DNA of 64,000 nt. Origin: Anaerolineaceae bacterium (GTDB lineage Bacteria; Chloroflexota; Anaerolineae; Anaerolineales; Anaerolineaceae). Numbering within the stretch: the stretch's first letter is position 1; every line of letters begins with the position of its first letter. Under the pieces are notes generated by a model that was not told the DNA's origin, did not search any database, and saw only the letters and a list, made by a program, of their open reading frames with translations. The position numbers were made by a program, and so were the translations under genes. The DNA lies in NCBI GenBank assembly GCA_029265815.1, contig JAJUGU010000001.1, forward strand, positions 547,941 through 611,940. Reading direction: 5' to 3'. This document shows positions 42,288-52,216 of the stretch, in pieces.

Positions 42288-43034
42288 TCATTTCGTGTTA
42301 GAAACCTGCCTGACAACATGCAATCGAAAATAGCCGGGCAGGAAATAACTATATGAAAAATCCACTATTTCTCCCATATTACTGTAAAGCCTGGCAATTA
42401 ACAAAAGTAGAACGTCCCCTCGTTGAATTTCCAGTTTCTTGGCGATATCTGATTGGGCAGCAACAGCATGAATATCGGCAAACGATTTTGAAAGCGTAGG
42501 AGACCCGCGTTCTATCAAAAAATCCAGAACCGACCCTGTAAAACCAGCTTTAAGGTCTTCTTCAGTGAGAATATCAGGCGGGAGAATATCAATCAGATAC
42601 GCAACAGGACGGTTTTCAGCGTGAATCACGCGTGAGATCTGACTCAGCCGTGATCCCTCTTCTACTTGAAGTTTTTCAGCGATTTCTGGTGTTGCAATGA
42701 TTTCTTTGATTTCCAGTTCACCCATGGAAACGCTCAGCCCGATTCGATTTGCCAGACTTTCTATGCTTTCCAATACTTCCAGACCAGTTTCAATCACTTT
42801 TGCCTGTGGCACAACAAAGGTACCGACTCCCTGACGACGACGGATCAGCCCTTTCCCTTCAAAGGATCGCATCCCCTCACGCAATGTCGCGCGAGATACC
42901 CCCATCATTTTGGCGAGCTCAGGTTCTGAAGGCAATCGATCTCCGGCTGGGGTTGAAGCAATCAACCGCGCCAATTCATTCTGCAGCTTCTGAAATGGGT
43001 GCTGCAATTCACTTTCTATCTTGGACTTTCTCAT
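42288..43034 (-). CDS. GntR-family regulator, HutC/UTRA type
   Basis: LPSEPELAKMMGVSRATLREGMRSFEGKGLIRRRQGVGTFV wHTH followed by a UTRA-like ligand domain. Confidence 0.93.
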   Translation of the reverse strand: MRKSKIESELQHPFQKLQNELARLIASTPAGDRLPSEPELAKMMGVSRATLREGMRSFEGKGLIRRRQGVGTFVVPQAKVIETGLEVLESIESLANRIGLSVSMGELEIKEIIATPEIAEKLQVEEGSRLSQISRVIHAENRPVAYLIDILPPDILTEEDLKAGFTGSVLDFLIERGSPTLSKSFADIHAVAAQSDIAKKLEIQRGDVLLLLIARLYSNMGEIVDFSYSYFLPGYFRLHVVRQVSNTK

Positions 43035-43058
43035 TCCTGTGTTACCTCAATTCTTCGA

Positions 43059-44858
43059 TTATTTGGCAGCCTCGATTACTGGGATGAAATCGAAACGGTT
43101 AACATCGACCAATCCGAGATCTGAAATCCGAAGCTCAGGAATCACAACCAAACCCAGCAGGCTGAGCTGCATATTCGGATTGTTCATCATGCAACCGCAT
43201 TTTTTAAAACCCTCCAAAAGTCCTCTCGCTTGTTGGGCAACCACTTTTGCGCTTTCATTCGACATTAATCCGCCAACTGGCAGGCGTATCTCGCCCAGTA
43301 CTTGTTTTCCACTCACAACAACCTGACCACCGCCCACTTCTGCCAGACGGTTTGCTGCAATCGCCATGTCTTCTTCATCGGTTCCAACCACAATCAACTG
43401 ATGGCTGTCATGAGCAACCGTCGTCGCCACAGCACATTTAACATTGAAACCAAATCCACTTACCAGACCCACCTGCACCTTGCCAGTAGGGTTGTGCCGC
43501 TCGACCAGGGCAACCTTTGCAACATCCATTGAAACATCCGGCTTCACCTCGCCATTTCTAACTGGGAGCTGTAGGATCAAATGCCGGGTTGGAGCCTGAT
43601 TTTCGATCACACCAATTACATGCGCTTTTACAATATCTCCATTTTTGTATTTCAATGAAAAATCTTCAGCGGTCATCGGGTGCTTGAAATGTACAGATTG
43701 CACTGCCCATGAAGGGTACTCACGTTTGGGAAGGTCGACCAGGATCTCACCGTTGCGCACCACTTCCTTGCCTTTAGCCACTACGATATCCACTGTGAAA
43801 TTTTCTAAATCTTTTACTAGAAGCACATCCCCAAATCGCCCTGGAGCTATCAATCCCATTTCTCGAGAGACGCCAAAGTGTTCGGCGGTATTAATCGTAG
43901 CCATTTGAATCGCGGTCATTGGATCAAGCCCTTCTTTGATCGCATGCCTCAACACCCTGTCCATATGACCTTCGGTAATTAAGGTTTCTGACTGAGAATC
44001 ATCAGTGCAAAGCAAAAACCCGCGTGGAGACAATCCATGTTCTGTGATTGCTTTGACCTGCGCAGCAACATCATGCCAGGCTGACCCATAACGCATCATC
44101 ACTTTCATTCCCTGCCGGGCACGTTCAATTGCATCTTCTACCCGTGTTCCTTCATGATCATCCTGAGGACCACCGGCAACATAGGCATGAAAATTCGGTC
44201 CAAGGTCAGGTGATGCGTAATGCCCGCCAATCACCTTTCCAGCACAACGGGTGGCAGCCATCTCGGCATGCACTTTATCATCACCATCACAGACTGCCGG
44301 AAAATTCATCATCTCACCCAGTCCGATGATCCCCGGCCAGGTCATGGCCTCGGTTACATCAATGGGACCAAGAACCGCGCCAGGAGTTTCTAGCCCTGGC
44401 GCTGAAGGGACACAGGAGGGCATCTGCACAAATACATGAATCGGCTGCAGGGCCGCATCATCCACCATCAATCGCACCCCACGCAATCCAAAGACATTGG
44501 CTATTTCGTGTGGATCAATAAACATACCCGTCGTTCCGTGGGGCAGAACCGCACGCACAAATTCGGTTACGGTAACCATCCCCGATTCGACATGCATATG
44601 ACCATCCAGCAAGCCAGGAACCAGAAAACGGCCTTCAGCATCGATGACAATTGTGTTCTTTCCAATCGTGTAATGGGCATCTTTGCCAACGTAAGCAATG
44701 CGTTGTGCTCGTATCGCAATATCAATGTTTGGAATGATCTCGCCTGTTTGAACACACACCCACTGCCCATTTTTAATAACCAGGTGAGCAGGCACACGCC
44801 CCATGGCGCAATCGACAAGTTCACGAGCATTCTGGAGCCAGAACGAATCCATTCCCAT
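43059..44858 (-). CDS. ade: Adenine deaminase
   Basis: FLVPGLLDGHMHVESGMVTVTEFVRAVLPHGTTGMFIDPHEIANVFG; GFGFNVKCAVATTVAHDSHQLIVVGTDEEDM. Confidence 0.95.
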   Translation of the reverse strand: MGMDSFWLQNARELVDCAMGRVPAHLVIKNGQWVCVQTGEIIPNIDIAIRAQRIAYVGKDAHYTIGKNTIVIDAEGRFLVPGLLDGHMHVESGMVTVTEFVRAVLPHGTTGMFIDPHEIANVFGLRGVRLMVDDAALQPIHVFVQMPSCVPSAPGLETPGAVLGPIDVTEAMTWPGIIGLGEMMNFPAVCDGDDKVHAEMAATRCAGKVIGGHYASPDLGPNFHAYVAGGPQDDHEGTRVEDAIERARQGMKVMMRYGSAWHDVAAQVKAITEHGLSPRGFLLCTDDSQSETLITEGHMDRVLRHAIKEGLDPMTAIQMATINTAEHFGVSREMGLIAPGRFGDVLLVKDLENFTVDIVVAKGKEVVRNGEILVDLPKREYPSWAVQSVHFKHPMTAEDFSLKYKNGDIVKAHVIGVIENQAPTRHLILQLPVRNGEVKPDVSMDVAKVALVERHNPTGKVQVGLVSGFGFNVKCAVATTVAHDSHQLIVVGTDEEDMAIAANRLAEVGGGQVVVSGKQVLGEIRLPVGGLMSNESAKVVAQQARGLLEGFKKCGCMMNNPNMQLSLLGLVVIPELRISDLGLVDVNRFDFIPVIEAAK

Positions 44859-44867
44859 GTGGATACA

Positions 44868-46268
44868 TTATCCTTTCAGCAAACGCAACGATGCTTGGTT
44901 ATGTTTTTGAATGTGTGATTGAATATCCAGAGCAACCAATTCACGATTTTTAACCACAGCCTTACCATGAACATAGTTATGATCGACTTTTAATGGCTGG
45001 CAGAAAATGACGGCTGCAACCGGATCGTGTAACGCGCCAGCGTATTCCAGTTGATTAAGGTCAATGGAAATAAAATCAGCGCATTTTCCGGGTTCCAGCG
45101 ACCCGATATCCGTTCTCCCAAGAACCGCTGCGCCTCCGCGTGTCGCTAACTCAAGCGCCTGTCTGGCAGTGAGGATCTCACTCCCGGTTGATGAAAGAGA
45201 AGCGCCCTTCAAACCTGCTCCTAGTCTGGCCAACAGCATGGCCTGCCGCGCTTCATTCAGTAAATGAGAGCCATCATTACTGGCTGAGCCATCTACACCC
45301 AGACCAACCTTGATCCCGGCCTTGAGATATCCCATGATCGGTGCAATACCTGATGCCAGACGCATGTTTGAAGATGGACAGTGGGCTACACCGCAGCCCT
45401 TTTCTGCCAAAATCGGGATTTCATCTTCCGCCACGTGAACACTGTGCGCAAACCAGACATCGTTTCCAACCCAATCCACCGATTGCATATATGCCACCGG
45501 ACGATGTCCGAATCGCTGCAAACAGAACTCTTCTTCATCCTGGGTTTCGGCCAGGTGAGTATGCAGGTGAACGCCATGTTTCCGGGCCAACACAGCACTT
45601 TCTCTCATCAACTCGGTGGTCACACTAAAAGGCGAACAGGGAGCCAGGACAATTTGCAGCATCGATCCAGGATTAGGATCATGATAACGCTGGATTAGAC
45701 GTTCGCTGTCTAAAAGTATTTGTTCCTCACTGTCAACGACGCTGTCAGGGGGTAACCCTCCCTTACTTTCCCCCAGACTCATTGACCCGCGCGAAGCGTG
45801 CAGCCGCAGTCCGATCTCACGCGCTGCTTCGATTTCGTCATCCAGTTTTGCTCCGTTCGGAAAAAGATACAAATGGTCGGATGCAGTCGTACATCCAGAC
45901 AGGGCGAGTTCGCTAAGCGCGGTCTGTGTGGAAACCCGTATATCTTCTGGTGTCATCCTTGCCCAGATCGGATACAGCGTTTTGAGCCAGTTAAACAGAT
46001 TCGCGTTTTGCGCGGCCGGCACTGCTCTGGTGAGCGTTTGATAAAAATGGTGGTGGGTGTTGATCAACCCCGGCAGTACAATATGCCCCGACAAATCGAC
46101 GATTTCATCGGCTGAATCGGGCAATTGATCGGTTGGCCCAACCTGTTCGATGAACCCGTCTTTAATAAAAAGACCACCATTCGGGATTTCCCGGCGGTGG
46201 TCGTCCATCGTTACCAGTATTTGTGCATTTTTTATGAGAAGAGTTGTCATTAAATCGATTCCATTCAT
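44868..46268 (-). CDS. 8-oxoguanine deaminase / SsnA-like amidohydrolase
   Basis: LPGLINTHHHFYQTLTRAVPAAQNANLFNWLKTLYPIWA; HLHTHLAETQDEEEFC; HCPSSNMRLASGIAP; GLGVDGSASNDGSHLL. Confidence 0.88.
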   Translation of the reverse strand: MNGIDLMTTLLIKNAQILVTMDDHRREIPNGGLFIKDGFIEQVGPTDQLPDSADEIVDLSGHIVLPGLINTHHHFYQTLTRAVPAAQNANLFNWLKTLYPIWARMTPEDIRVSTQTALSELALSGCTTASDHLYLFPNGAKLDDEIEAAREIGLRLHASRGSMSLGESKGGLPPDSVVDSEEQILLDSERLIQRYHDPNPGSMLQIVLAPCSPFSVTTELMRESAVLARKHGVHLHTHLAETQDEEEFCLQRFGHRPVAYMQSVDWVGNDVWFAHSVHVAEDEIPILAEKGCGVAHCPSSNMRLASGIAPIMGYLKAGIKVGLGVDGSASNDGSHLLNEARQAMLLARLGAGLKGASLSSTGSEILTARQALELATRGGAAVLGRTDIGSLEPGKCADFISIDLNQLEYAGALHDPVAAVIFCQPLKVDHNYVHGKAVVKNRELVALDIQSHIQKHNQASLRLLKG

Positions 46269-46294
46269 GAAAGATTAAAAATCAGGCGTGGAAT

Positions 46295-46305
46295 TTGTCT
46301 GACAA
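46295..46305. promoter_or_regulatory. Candidate GntR operator 2
   Basis: TTGTCTGACAA, perfect 5+1+5 palindrome. Confidence 0.6.
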
Positions 46306-46318
46306 TTCACACGCCCTC

Positions 46319-46347
46319 AGTTTAATAGGATTTTTAAAAAAAGTCAA
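46319..46347 (-). promoter_or_regulatory. Promoter of the deaminase end of the catabolic operon
   Basis: Minus strand TTGACT-17 nt-TAAACT, flanked by the two palindromes. Confidence 0.6.
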
Positions 46348-46358
46348 TTGTCTGACAT
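46348..46358. promoter_or_regulatory. Candidate GntR operator 1
   Basis: TTGTCTGACAT, one mismatch to operator 2; centres 53 bp apart. Confidence 0.55.
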
Positions 46359-46369
46359 TGCTTCTTGAA

Positions 46370-47245
46370 TTAATCTCTCAAATTCGCTGCATGCAAAGTA
46401 TTCTTTAATAACATGGCGATGGTCAGCGGACCCACTCCACCTGGGACGGGTGTAATTGCCTGGGCAACCTGTGAAACCTCTTCAAAACACACATCACCCA
46501 CCAGGCGGTAACCGCGCGGCTTCGTTGCATCATCAACATGGTTAATACCAACATCAATGACCACCGCACCAGGCTTTACCCAATCCCCTCTTACCATTTC
46601 TGGCTTTCCCACCGCAGCTACCAGTATATCCGCAGTCCTCACAACCGACGCCAGATCTCTGGTTCGCGAGTGACAGATGGTCACTGTTGCATTCGCACGA
46701 ACTAACAACAATGCGACCGGCATCCCAACGATATTGGATCGACCCAAAACCACTGCGTTCATTCCTTCAAGGCTGGGAATTTCTTTTTCAAGCATGTACA
46801 TGACACCCGCCGGTGTGCAGGGAACAAATAGAGGATCTCTTCCCTTTTGTGCCAGTCGCCCGATATTGAGAGGATGGAAACCATCCACGTCTTTTTCAAT
46901 CGAAATTGCGCTTAGCACACGTTCCTCATCAAAGCCCGAAGGTAATGGAAGCTGCACCAGAATGCCGTTGACTTTCGGGTCGGCATTTAATTCACGTACC
47001 AGTTTCTCAACTTCGTTTTGCCTGGCATCTTTAGAGAGCTCAAATCCAAAAGATTCGATCCCCACCTCAGCACACGCTTTCTGCTTTGATTTAACATATA
47101 CCTGTGATGCGGGATTCTCCCCCACGAGGACAGTTGCAAGCCCTGGACGAGTCTTTCCAGCGGCTAGACGCTGCTCAACACCAAGAGCGACTTCCTGGCG
47201 GATTGCTTCACCAATCGCTTTTCCATCAATGATCCTTGCAGTCAT
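46370..47245 (-). CDS. folD: Methylenetetrahydrofolate dehydrogenase / methenyltetrahydrofolate cyclohydrolase
   Basis: [81 protein letters not shown]. Confidence 0.97.
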   Translation of the reverse strand: MTARIIDGKAIGEAIRQEVALGVEQRLAAGKTRPGLATVLVGENPASQVYVKSKQKACAEVGIESFGFELSKDARQNEVEKLVRELNADPKVNGILVQLPLPSGFDEERVLSAISIEKDVDGFHPLNIGRLAQKGRDPLFVPCTPAGVMYMLEKEIPSLEGMNAVVLGRSNIVGMPVALLLVRANATVTICHSRTRDLASVVRTADILVAAVGKPEMVRGDWVKPGAVVIDVGINHVDDATKPRGYRLVGDVCFEEVSQVAQAITPVPGGVGPLTIAMLLKNTLHAANLRD

Positions 47246-47358
47246 GAGGCACACTCCTTGAACCGATAGTCAATCTTATTATACCTATGCCCTCTGAATA
47301 AGAAAATCGACTGCATGGTAAAATTACGCTATCTTCAAAAATCTATTGGAGTGTTTTT

Positions 47359-48672
47359 ATGAGCAAAATTTGCGTCATTGGTACTGGTTACGTGGGATTG
47401 GTAACAGGTACCTGTTTTGCAGATCTGGGAAACGTAGTTACATGTCTCGATGTTAACCCCGATCGTATCAATAAGCTTAATTCAGGGATCATGCCCATTT
47501 ATGAACCAGGTCTCGAGCAACTGGTAAAACAAAACGTAAGCGCCAACCGATTGAGTTTTACAACTGATTATCCCACTGCCCTCAAGGGAGCAGAATATGC
47601 TTTTATCGCTGTGGGCACACCTTCAGGCAATGATGGTGAAGCTGATCTACGCTTTGTGAAATCTGCTGCAGAAGCGATCGCCGATCTTGCCGAAGAGTCA
47701 ATCCTGGTCATTAACAAATCCACTGTGCCAGTTGGCACCGGTGATTGGGTTGCTGAGGTCATCAAGAACCGGCGGGGAAACAGACCGTTGAATTTTCGCG
47801 TTGTCTCCAACCCAGAATTCCTGCGCGAAGGATCTGCCATCAGTGATTTTATGAATCCAGATCGGGTTGTGCTCGGTTCAGAGGATCGAAAGGCAGCGAA
47901 TCTGGTTGCCCAGCTCTACCAGCCTTTGCGCTGCACCATAATGATCACAGATTTACGTACAGCGGAAATGATCAAATATGCATCCAATGCTTTCCTTGCA
48001 ACAAGAATTTCGTTTATAAATGAAATCGGCAATATTTGTGAAGAAATGGGAGCGGATGTGCGCGAGGTTGCACTGGGGATGGGGTATGACAAACGCATTG
48101 GGCATTCCTTTTTAGATGCAGGGCTGGGATGGGGCGGCTCGTGTTTCCCCAAAGATGTAAAGGCGCTCGAACACATGGCTGTCCTTCATGGAACCCATCC
48201 TCAGTTACTGCAAGCAGTCATGGAAATAAACCGCAATCAACGCCGACGGGCTGTGATGAAACTACGCAAGGCGCTGAAGAACCTCAATGAAAAAACGATC
48301 GGCGTTCTCGGAATTTCTTTCAAGCCCAACACCGACGACATTCGCGACGCCGCTGCGATTGAGATTATCCACTTGCTTGAAAATGAAGGGGCTCATATCC
48401 GCGCTTATGATCCACAGGCGATGGAAAACGCCAGATCGGTCTTGAAAAATGTTGTTCTCTGTGAAAATCCTTACCAGGTCGCTGAAAACGCCGACGCATT
48501 GATTCTGGCAACGGAGTGGAATGAGTTTAAACAGTTAGATTTCAGCCGACTAAAAGTTCTGATGAAACACCCGATCATCCTGGATGGGCGTAACCTTTGG
48601 GATCCCGAAACAGTACGCAGTTATGGATTCACATATATTGGTGTTGGTCGAGGAAACACAACCAAACCCTAA
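47359..48672 (+). CDS. ugd: UDP-glucose 6-dehydrogenase
   Basis: [61 protein letters not shown]. Confidence 0.96.
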   Translation: MSKICVIGTGYVGLVTGTCFADLGNVVTCLDVNPDRINKLNSGIMPIYEPGLEQLVKQNVSANRLSFTTDYPTALKGAEYAFIAVGTPSGNDGEADLRFVKSAAEAIADLAEESILVINKSTVPVGTGDWVAEVIKNRRGNRPLNFRVVSNPEFLREGSAISDFMNPDRVVLGSEDRKAANLVAQLYQPLRCTIMITDLRTAEMIKYASNAFLATRISFINEIGNICEEMGADVREVALGMGYDKRIGHSFLDAGLGWGGSCFPKDVKALEHMAVLHGTHPQLLQAVMEINRNQRRRAVMKLRKALKNLNEKTIGVLGISFKPNTDDIRDAAAIEIIHLLENEGAHIRAYDPQAMENARSVLKNVVLCENPYQVAENADALILATEWNEFKQLDFSRLKVLMKHPIILDGRNLWDPETVRSYGFTYIGVGRGNTTKP

Positions 48673-48689
48673 CAAACCGTGGGATTAAT

Positions 48690-48720
48690 GATGCGGATTT
48701 CTCATCCGCATCTTTTTTTT
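48690..48720 (+). terminator. Intrinsic terminator downstream of ugd
   Basis: GATGCGGAT-TTCTC-ATCCGCATCTTTTTTTT. Confidence 0.88.
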
Positions 48721-48864
48721 TAATTGATTTTCGTGATAGTAAAATTCATACTAACCATGCTACGCTTCAAATCCCTACTCCCATATAAAATCACTAATTT
48801 TTACAGTACAATACGATGTGGTAGTATCCAATCCACATATTTAGAAACATATATCGAGAAAAAA

Positions 48865-49425
48865 TTGGAAAATATTAATCCTTTCCCCTATGATTTTATT
48901 GACCGCATTTTAATTACTGAGGATGAAATAAAAGAGCGGGTAAACACCCTTGCCAAACAGATCACCAGTGATTACCAGAATTCGGAACACCTGCTTTTAC
49001 TTGGCCTGCTGCGCGGCAGTGTGGTGTTTATCACGGATTTGATGCGCAAAATTGAACGACCGATCACAATGGATTTCATGTCGGTTTCCTCATACAATAA
49101 AGCGCAATCCAGCGGCTTTGTTCGCATCGACTCGGATCACAAGACCAATATACACGGTTGGGACGTCATCCTTATCGATGATATTGTAGATTCGGGCTAT
49201 ACATTGAGCACAATCAGCAAGTTATTGCTTGACCGCCGACCCCACAGTTTGAAAATTTGTGCTCTGTTAGATAAGCCAGAGCGCCACAAAGTGCATATAA
49301 AAATCGATTATCTTGGGTTCAGCATCCCAGATTATTTTGTAGTCGGGTACGGACTGGATTACGACGAAAAAGGTCGAAACCTGCCCTATATAGCCAGTAT
49401 CAATCTTCATAAACACAAGGATTAG
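48865..49425 (+). CDS. hpt: Hypoxanthine phosphoribosyltransferase (copy 2); TTG start at 48865 proposed, ORF track begins at 48724
   Basis: LLLLGLLRGSVVFITDLMRKIERPITMDFMSVSSY; VILIDDIVDSGYTL; FVVGYGLDYDEKGRNLPYI. Confidence 0.9.
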   Translation: MENINPFPYDFIDRILITEDEIKERVNTLAKQITSDYQNSEHLLLLGLLRGSVVFITDLMRKIERPITMDFMSVSSYNKAQSSGFVRIDSDHKTNIHGWDVILIDDIVDSGYTLSTISKLLLDRRPHSLKICALLDKPERHKVHIKIDYLGFSIPDYFVVGYGLDYDEKGRNLPYIASINLHKHKD

Positions 49426-49427
49426 CC

Positions 49428-50726
49428 ATGCCTCTTGATATTGTGATAGGAACACAATGGGGGGATGAAGGTAAAGGCCGCGTAGTAGATCTTTTCGCAG
49501 AAAACTCACATCTCGTCGCACGCTACAACGGCGGTGATAATGCCGGACATACGGTTACTGTTGCAGATAAAATTTACAAATTACACGTCATTCCTACAGG
49601 AGTGATCCATCCGCAAACGTTTTGCGTTTTAGGAAACGGAATGGTCATCAATCCCGGCACCGTGATAGAAGAAATGGATATGCTTCGTTCCACAGGTGTG
49701 GAAATCAATCCGGCGAGATTGATGATTTCTGACGCCGCCCAGTTAATCACGCCTGGCCACCGGTTGCTCGACCGCGCACAGGATGCCGCACTGGGTAAAA
49801 ACCAGATCGGTACAACCGGGCGGGGAATTGGTCCCGCGTATGTAGACAAAGCTGCTCGTTCAGGCTTGCGCGTTGGCGAGATTTTAGATCGTCACTCATT
49901 TCCTGATCGATTGCGTGCTCATTTCACTGATATCAATAAACGCCTCTCCGCATTATATTCGCAGCCAGAGATCGACGTAGAAAAATACACAGCCGAGTAT
50001 CTCGAAAAAGCAGAATCTCTTCGGCCATATATTAAACGCATCGGCCCCGAAATTCAGACCGCCTTGAAGATGGGCAAGACCGTCCTCGCAGAAGGCGCGC
50101 AGGGTTCGCTATTAGATCTTGAACAGGGTACCTATCCCTTCGTCACCAGTTCTTGCACCACAGCAGCCGGTGTTTTTAGCGGGCTGGGGATTGGCATACA
50201 ACCAGTGCGCAAGGTGGTCGGAGTGGCAAAGGCATTTCAGACCCGCGTAGGATCAGGTCCCTTCCCGACCGAGCAAGCCGGAGAAATTGCAAGTTTTCTT
50301 CGTGGCAGCGGCTCCAAGCCCTGGGATGAATTTGGAACAACGACTGGACGCCCTCGCCGGGTGGGGTGGCTGGATCTTGTTCTTTTACGCTATACGCAAG
50401 AAATCAACGGCCTTACTGAATTATTCCTTACCAAGTTGGATATCCTTTCAGGACTAGAACAAATTCAGGTATGCGTAGCCTATGAGAGAGAAGGCCGAAA
50501 GATCGATATGCTTGATTTTTCCTGTGACGCAAAATCCCTGGCACAGTGTGTGCCGGTGTACGAATCTCTGCCAGGGTGGAAAGAAGATCTGAGTCTGTGC
50601 CGTCGCTGGCAAGACCTACCAGTCAACGCACGCGCTTACATTGAAGCGATCGAAGAAAAAACAGGTATTCCCATCACGACCATTTCCGTTGGCTCCGAAC
50701 GTACAGCAACGATCTATAGAGATTAA
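49428..50726 (+). CDS. purA: Adenylosuccinate synthase
   Basis: VIGTQWGDEGKGRVVDLFA; RYNGGDNAGHTV; IGTTGRGIGPAYVDKAAR; EGAQGSLLDLEQGTYPFVTSS. Confidence 0.98.
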   Translation: MPLDIVIGTQWGDEGKGRVVDLFAENSHLVARYNGGDNAGHTVTVADKIYKLHVIPTGVIHPQTFCVLGNGMVINPGTVIEEMDMLRSTGVEINPARLMISDAAQLITPGHRLLDRAQDAALGKNQIGTTGRGIGPAYVDKAARSGLRVGEILDRHSFPDRLRAHFTDINKRLSALYSQPEIDVEKYTAEYLEKAESLRPYIKRIGPEIQTALKMGKTVLAEGAQGSLLDLEQGTYPFVTSSCTTAAGVFSGLGIGIQPVRKVVGVAKAFQTRVGSGPFPTEQAGEIASFLRGSGSKPWDEFGTTTGRPRRVGWLDLVLLRYTQEINGLTELFLTKLDILSGLEQIQVCVAYEREGRKIDMLDFSCDAKSLAQCVPVYESLPGWKEDLSLCRRWQDLPVNARAYIEAIEEKTGIPITTISVGSERTATIYRD

Positions 50727-50727
50727 C

Positions 50728-52116
50728 ATGTCCTCTTTCGAGAATTATCAGAGTCCATTTTCATGGCGATATGGCTCACCCGAGATGCGCAGAATTTGGG
50801 GGGAGGAAAACAAAAGACGGTTATGGCGCAGGTTATGGGTAGCTATGGCTGAAGCGCAAATCGAATGGAACCTGGTCACTCATGCCCAATTACAGGAATT
50901 AAAAGAAAACGAAGGCAATATTGACATTCAAAAATCGTTAGAAATTGAAAAACACATTCACCATGATTTGATGGCCGAATTGAAGGTCTTTGCAGAGCAA
51001 TGCACAACCGCTGGTGGGATCATTCACCTCGGTGCGACATCCATGGATATCAAAGACAATGCAGAGATTCTACAAATTGCCCAATCACTGGATTTGTTAC
51101 TGAGTCGCCTGCGGGTTTTACTTGGAAACCTGGCTGGCTGCATCGAGCAATATGCCGCAACCCCTGTAATGGCTTTTACTCACCTTCAGCCTGCTGAACC
51201 TACCACCCTTGGTTATCGTCTGGCGAATTTCGGTCAGGACCTGCTGCAAGACTATCATACACTGAACGAGTCTCGAAAAACCTTGAAAGGGAAAGGATTT
51301 AAAGGAGCCGTCGGGAATGCTGCGTCTTATCAAATGCTATATGGCGAAGAAGGAGCCATAAGATTTGAAAAAGCAATCAGCCAGAAATTGGAGTTGCCTT
51401 TCTATCCGATTACCACACAGACCTATACCCGCAAACAGGATTTTTCGATTTTAACAGCCCTCTCCAGCCTGGCAGCAACCGCATATAAATTTGCGTTTGA
51501 TCTGCGTTTTCTACAAAGTGAAACCATCGGAGAACTTGCTGAACCATTCGGGGCTGAACAGGTTGGCTCCTCAGCAATGCCCTTCAAACGCAATCCAATC
51601 CTGTGTGAGAAAATTGATTCTCTCGCCCGCAGCCTTTCAGCAGCCCCACTGGTCGCCTGGAATAACTACGCGCATTCTTTACTTGAGCGTACACTGGACG
51701 ATAGCGCAAATCGCCGTTCCTTACTCCCTGAATCCTTTTTGTCTGTCGATGAAATTTTGCTCACCCTTATTCACATCCTTGAAAATATTCAGGTGAAAAC
51801 GGTCTCGATTCAAAAAACGATTGATCAATTTGGACCATTTTCTGCCATCGAGCGTATCTTGATGGCCGCAGTGCAAAACGGCGCAAACCGGCAAGAAATT
51901 CATGAAATCCTTCGTCAATTAAGTCTGAAGGCGTGGGAGGCAGTACAATCCGGGGCGAACAACCCGCTGGTTGAACTCGTCCGTCACGATCATGAGATCA
52001 TGCAGTGGATTACCCCGGATGCTTTACAAAAGTTGTTTGATGTTAAGGAATACACAGGTAGAGCTGAAAGTTTGGCAAGAGAGATGGCTCAAGTGATCAA
52101 ACAACAAATTGCATAA
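50728..52116 (+). CDS. purB: Adenylosuccinate lyase (ORF track starts early at 50641)
   Basis: IHLGATSMDIKDNAEI; THLQPAEPTTLGYRLA; GSSAMPFKRNPILCEKIDSLAR. Confidence 0.96.
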   Translation: MSSFENYQSPFSWRYGSPEMRRIWGEENKRRLWRRLWVAMAEAQIEWNLVTHAQLQELKENEGNIDIQKSLEIEKHIHHDLMAELKVFAEQCTTAGGIIHLGATSMDIKDNAEILQIAQSLDLLLSRLRVLLGNLAGCIEQYAATPVMAFTHLQPAEPTTLGYRLANFGQDLLQDYHTLNESRKTLKGKGFKGAVGNAASYQMLYGEEGAIRFEKAISQKLELPFYPITTQTYTRKQDFSILTALSSLAATAYKFAFDLRFLQSETIGELAEPFGAEQVGSSAMPFKRNPILCEKIDSLARSLSAAPLVAWNNYAHSLLERTLDDSANRRSLLPESFLSVDEILLTLIHILENIQVKTVSIQKTIDQFGPFSAIERILMAAVQNGANRQEIHEILRQLSLKAWEAVQSGANNPLVELVRHDHEIMQWITPDALQKLFDVKEYTGRAESLAREMAQVIKQQIA

Positions 52117-52179
52117 ATCTTTTTTTACCAATTTTCGATCTATCAGCCATAAAACAAATAAATTCATCCACTTTTTGAC

Positions 52180-52210
52180 TTGACATTAATGTTACGTCAT
52201 AGTTTATACT
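52180..52210 (+). promoter_or_regulatory. MerR-type promoter with 19-bp spacer and internal dyad
   Basis: TTGACA-19 nt-TATACT; dyad ACTTGACATTAAT/GTTACGTCATAGT. Confidence 0.75.
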
Positions 52211-52216
52211 CTCCTC

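Noticed and set aside
46677-47261. 194-aa plus-strand ORF antisense to folD
   Set aside because: Antisense shadow; folD frame is fully convincing.
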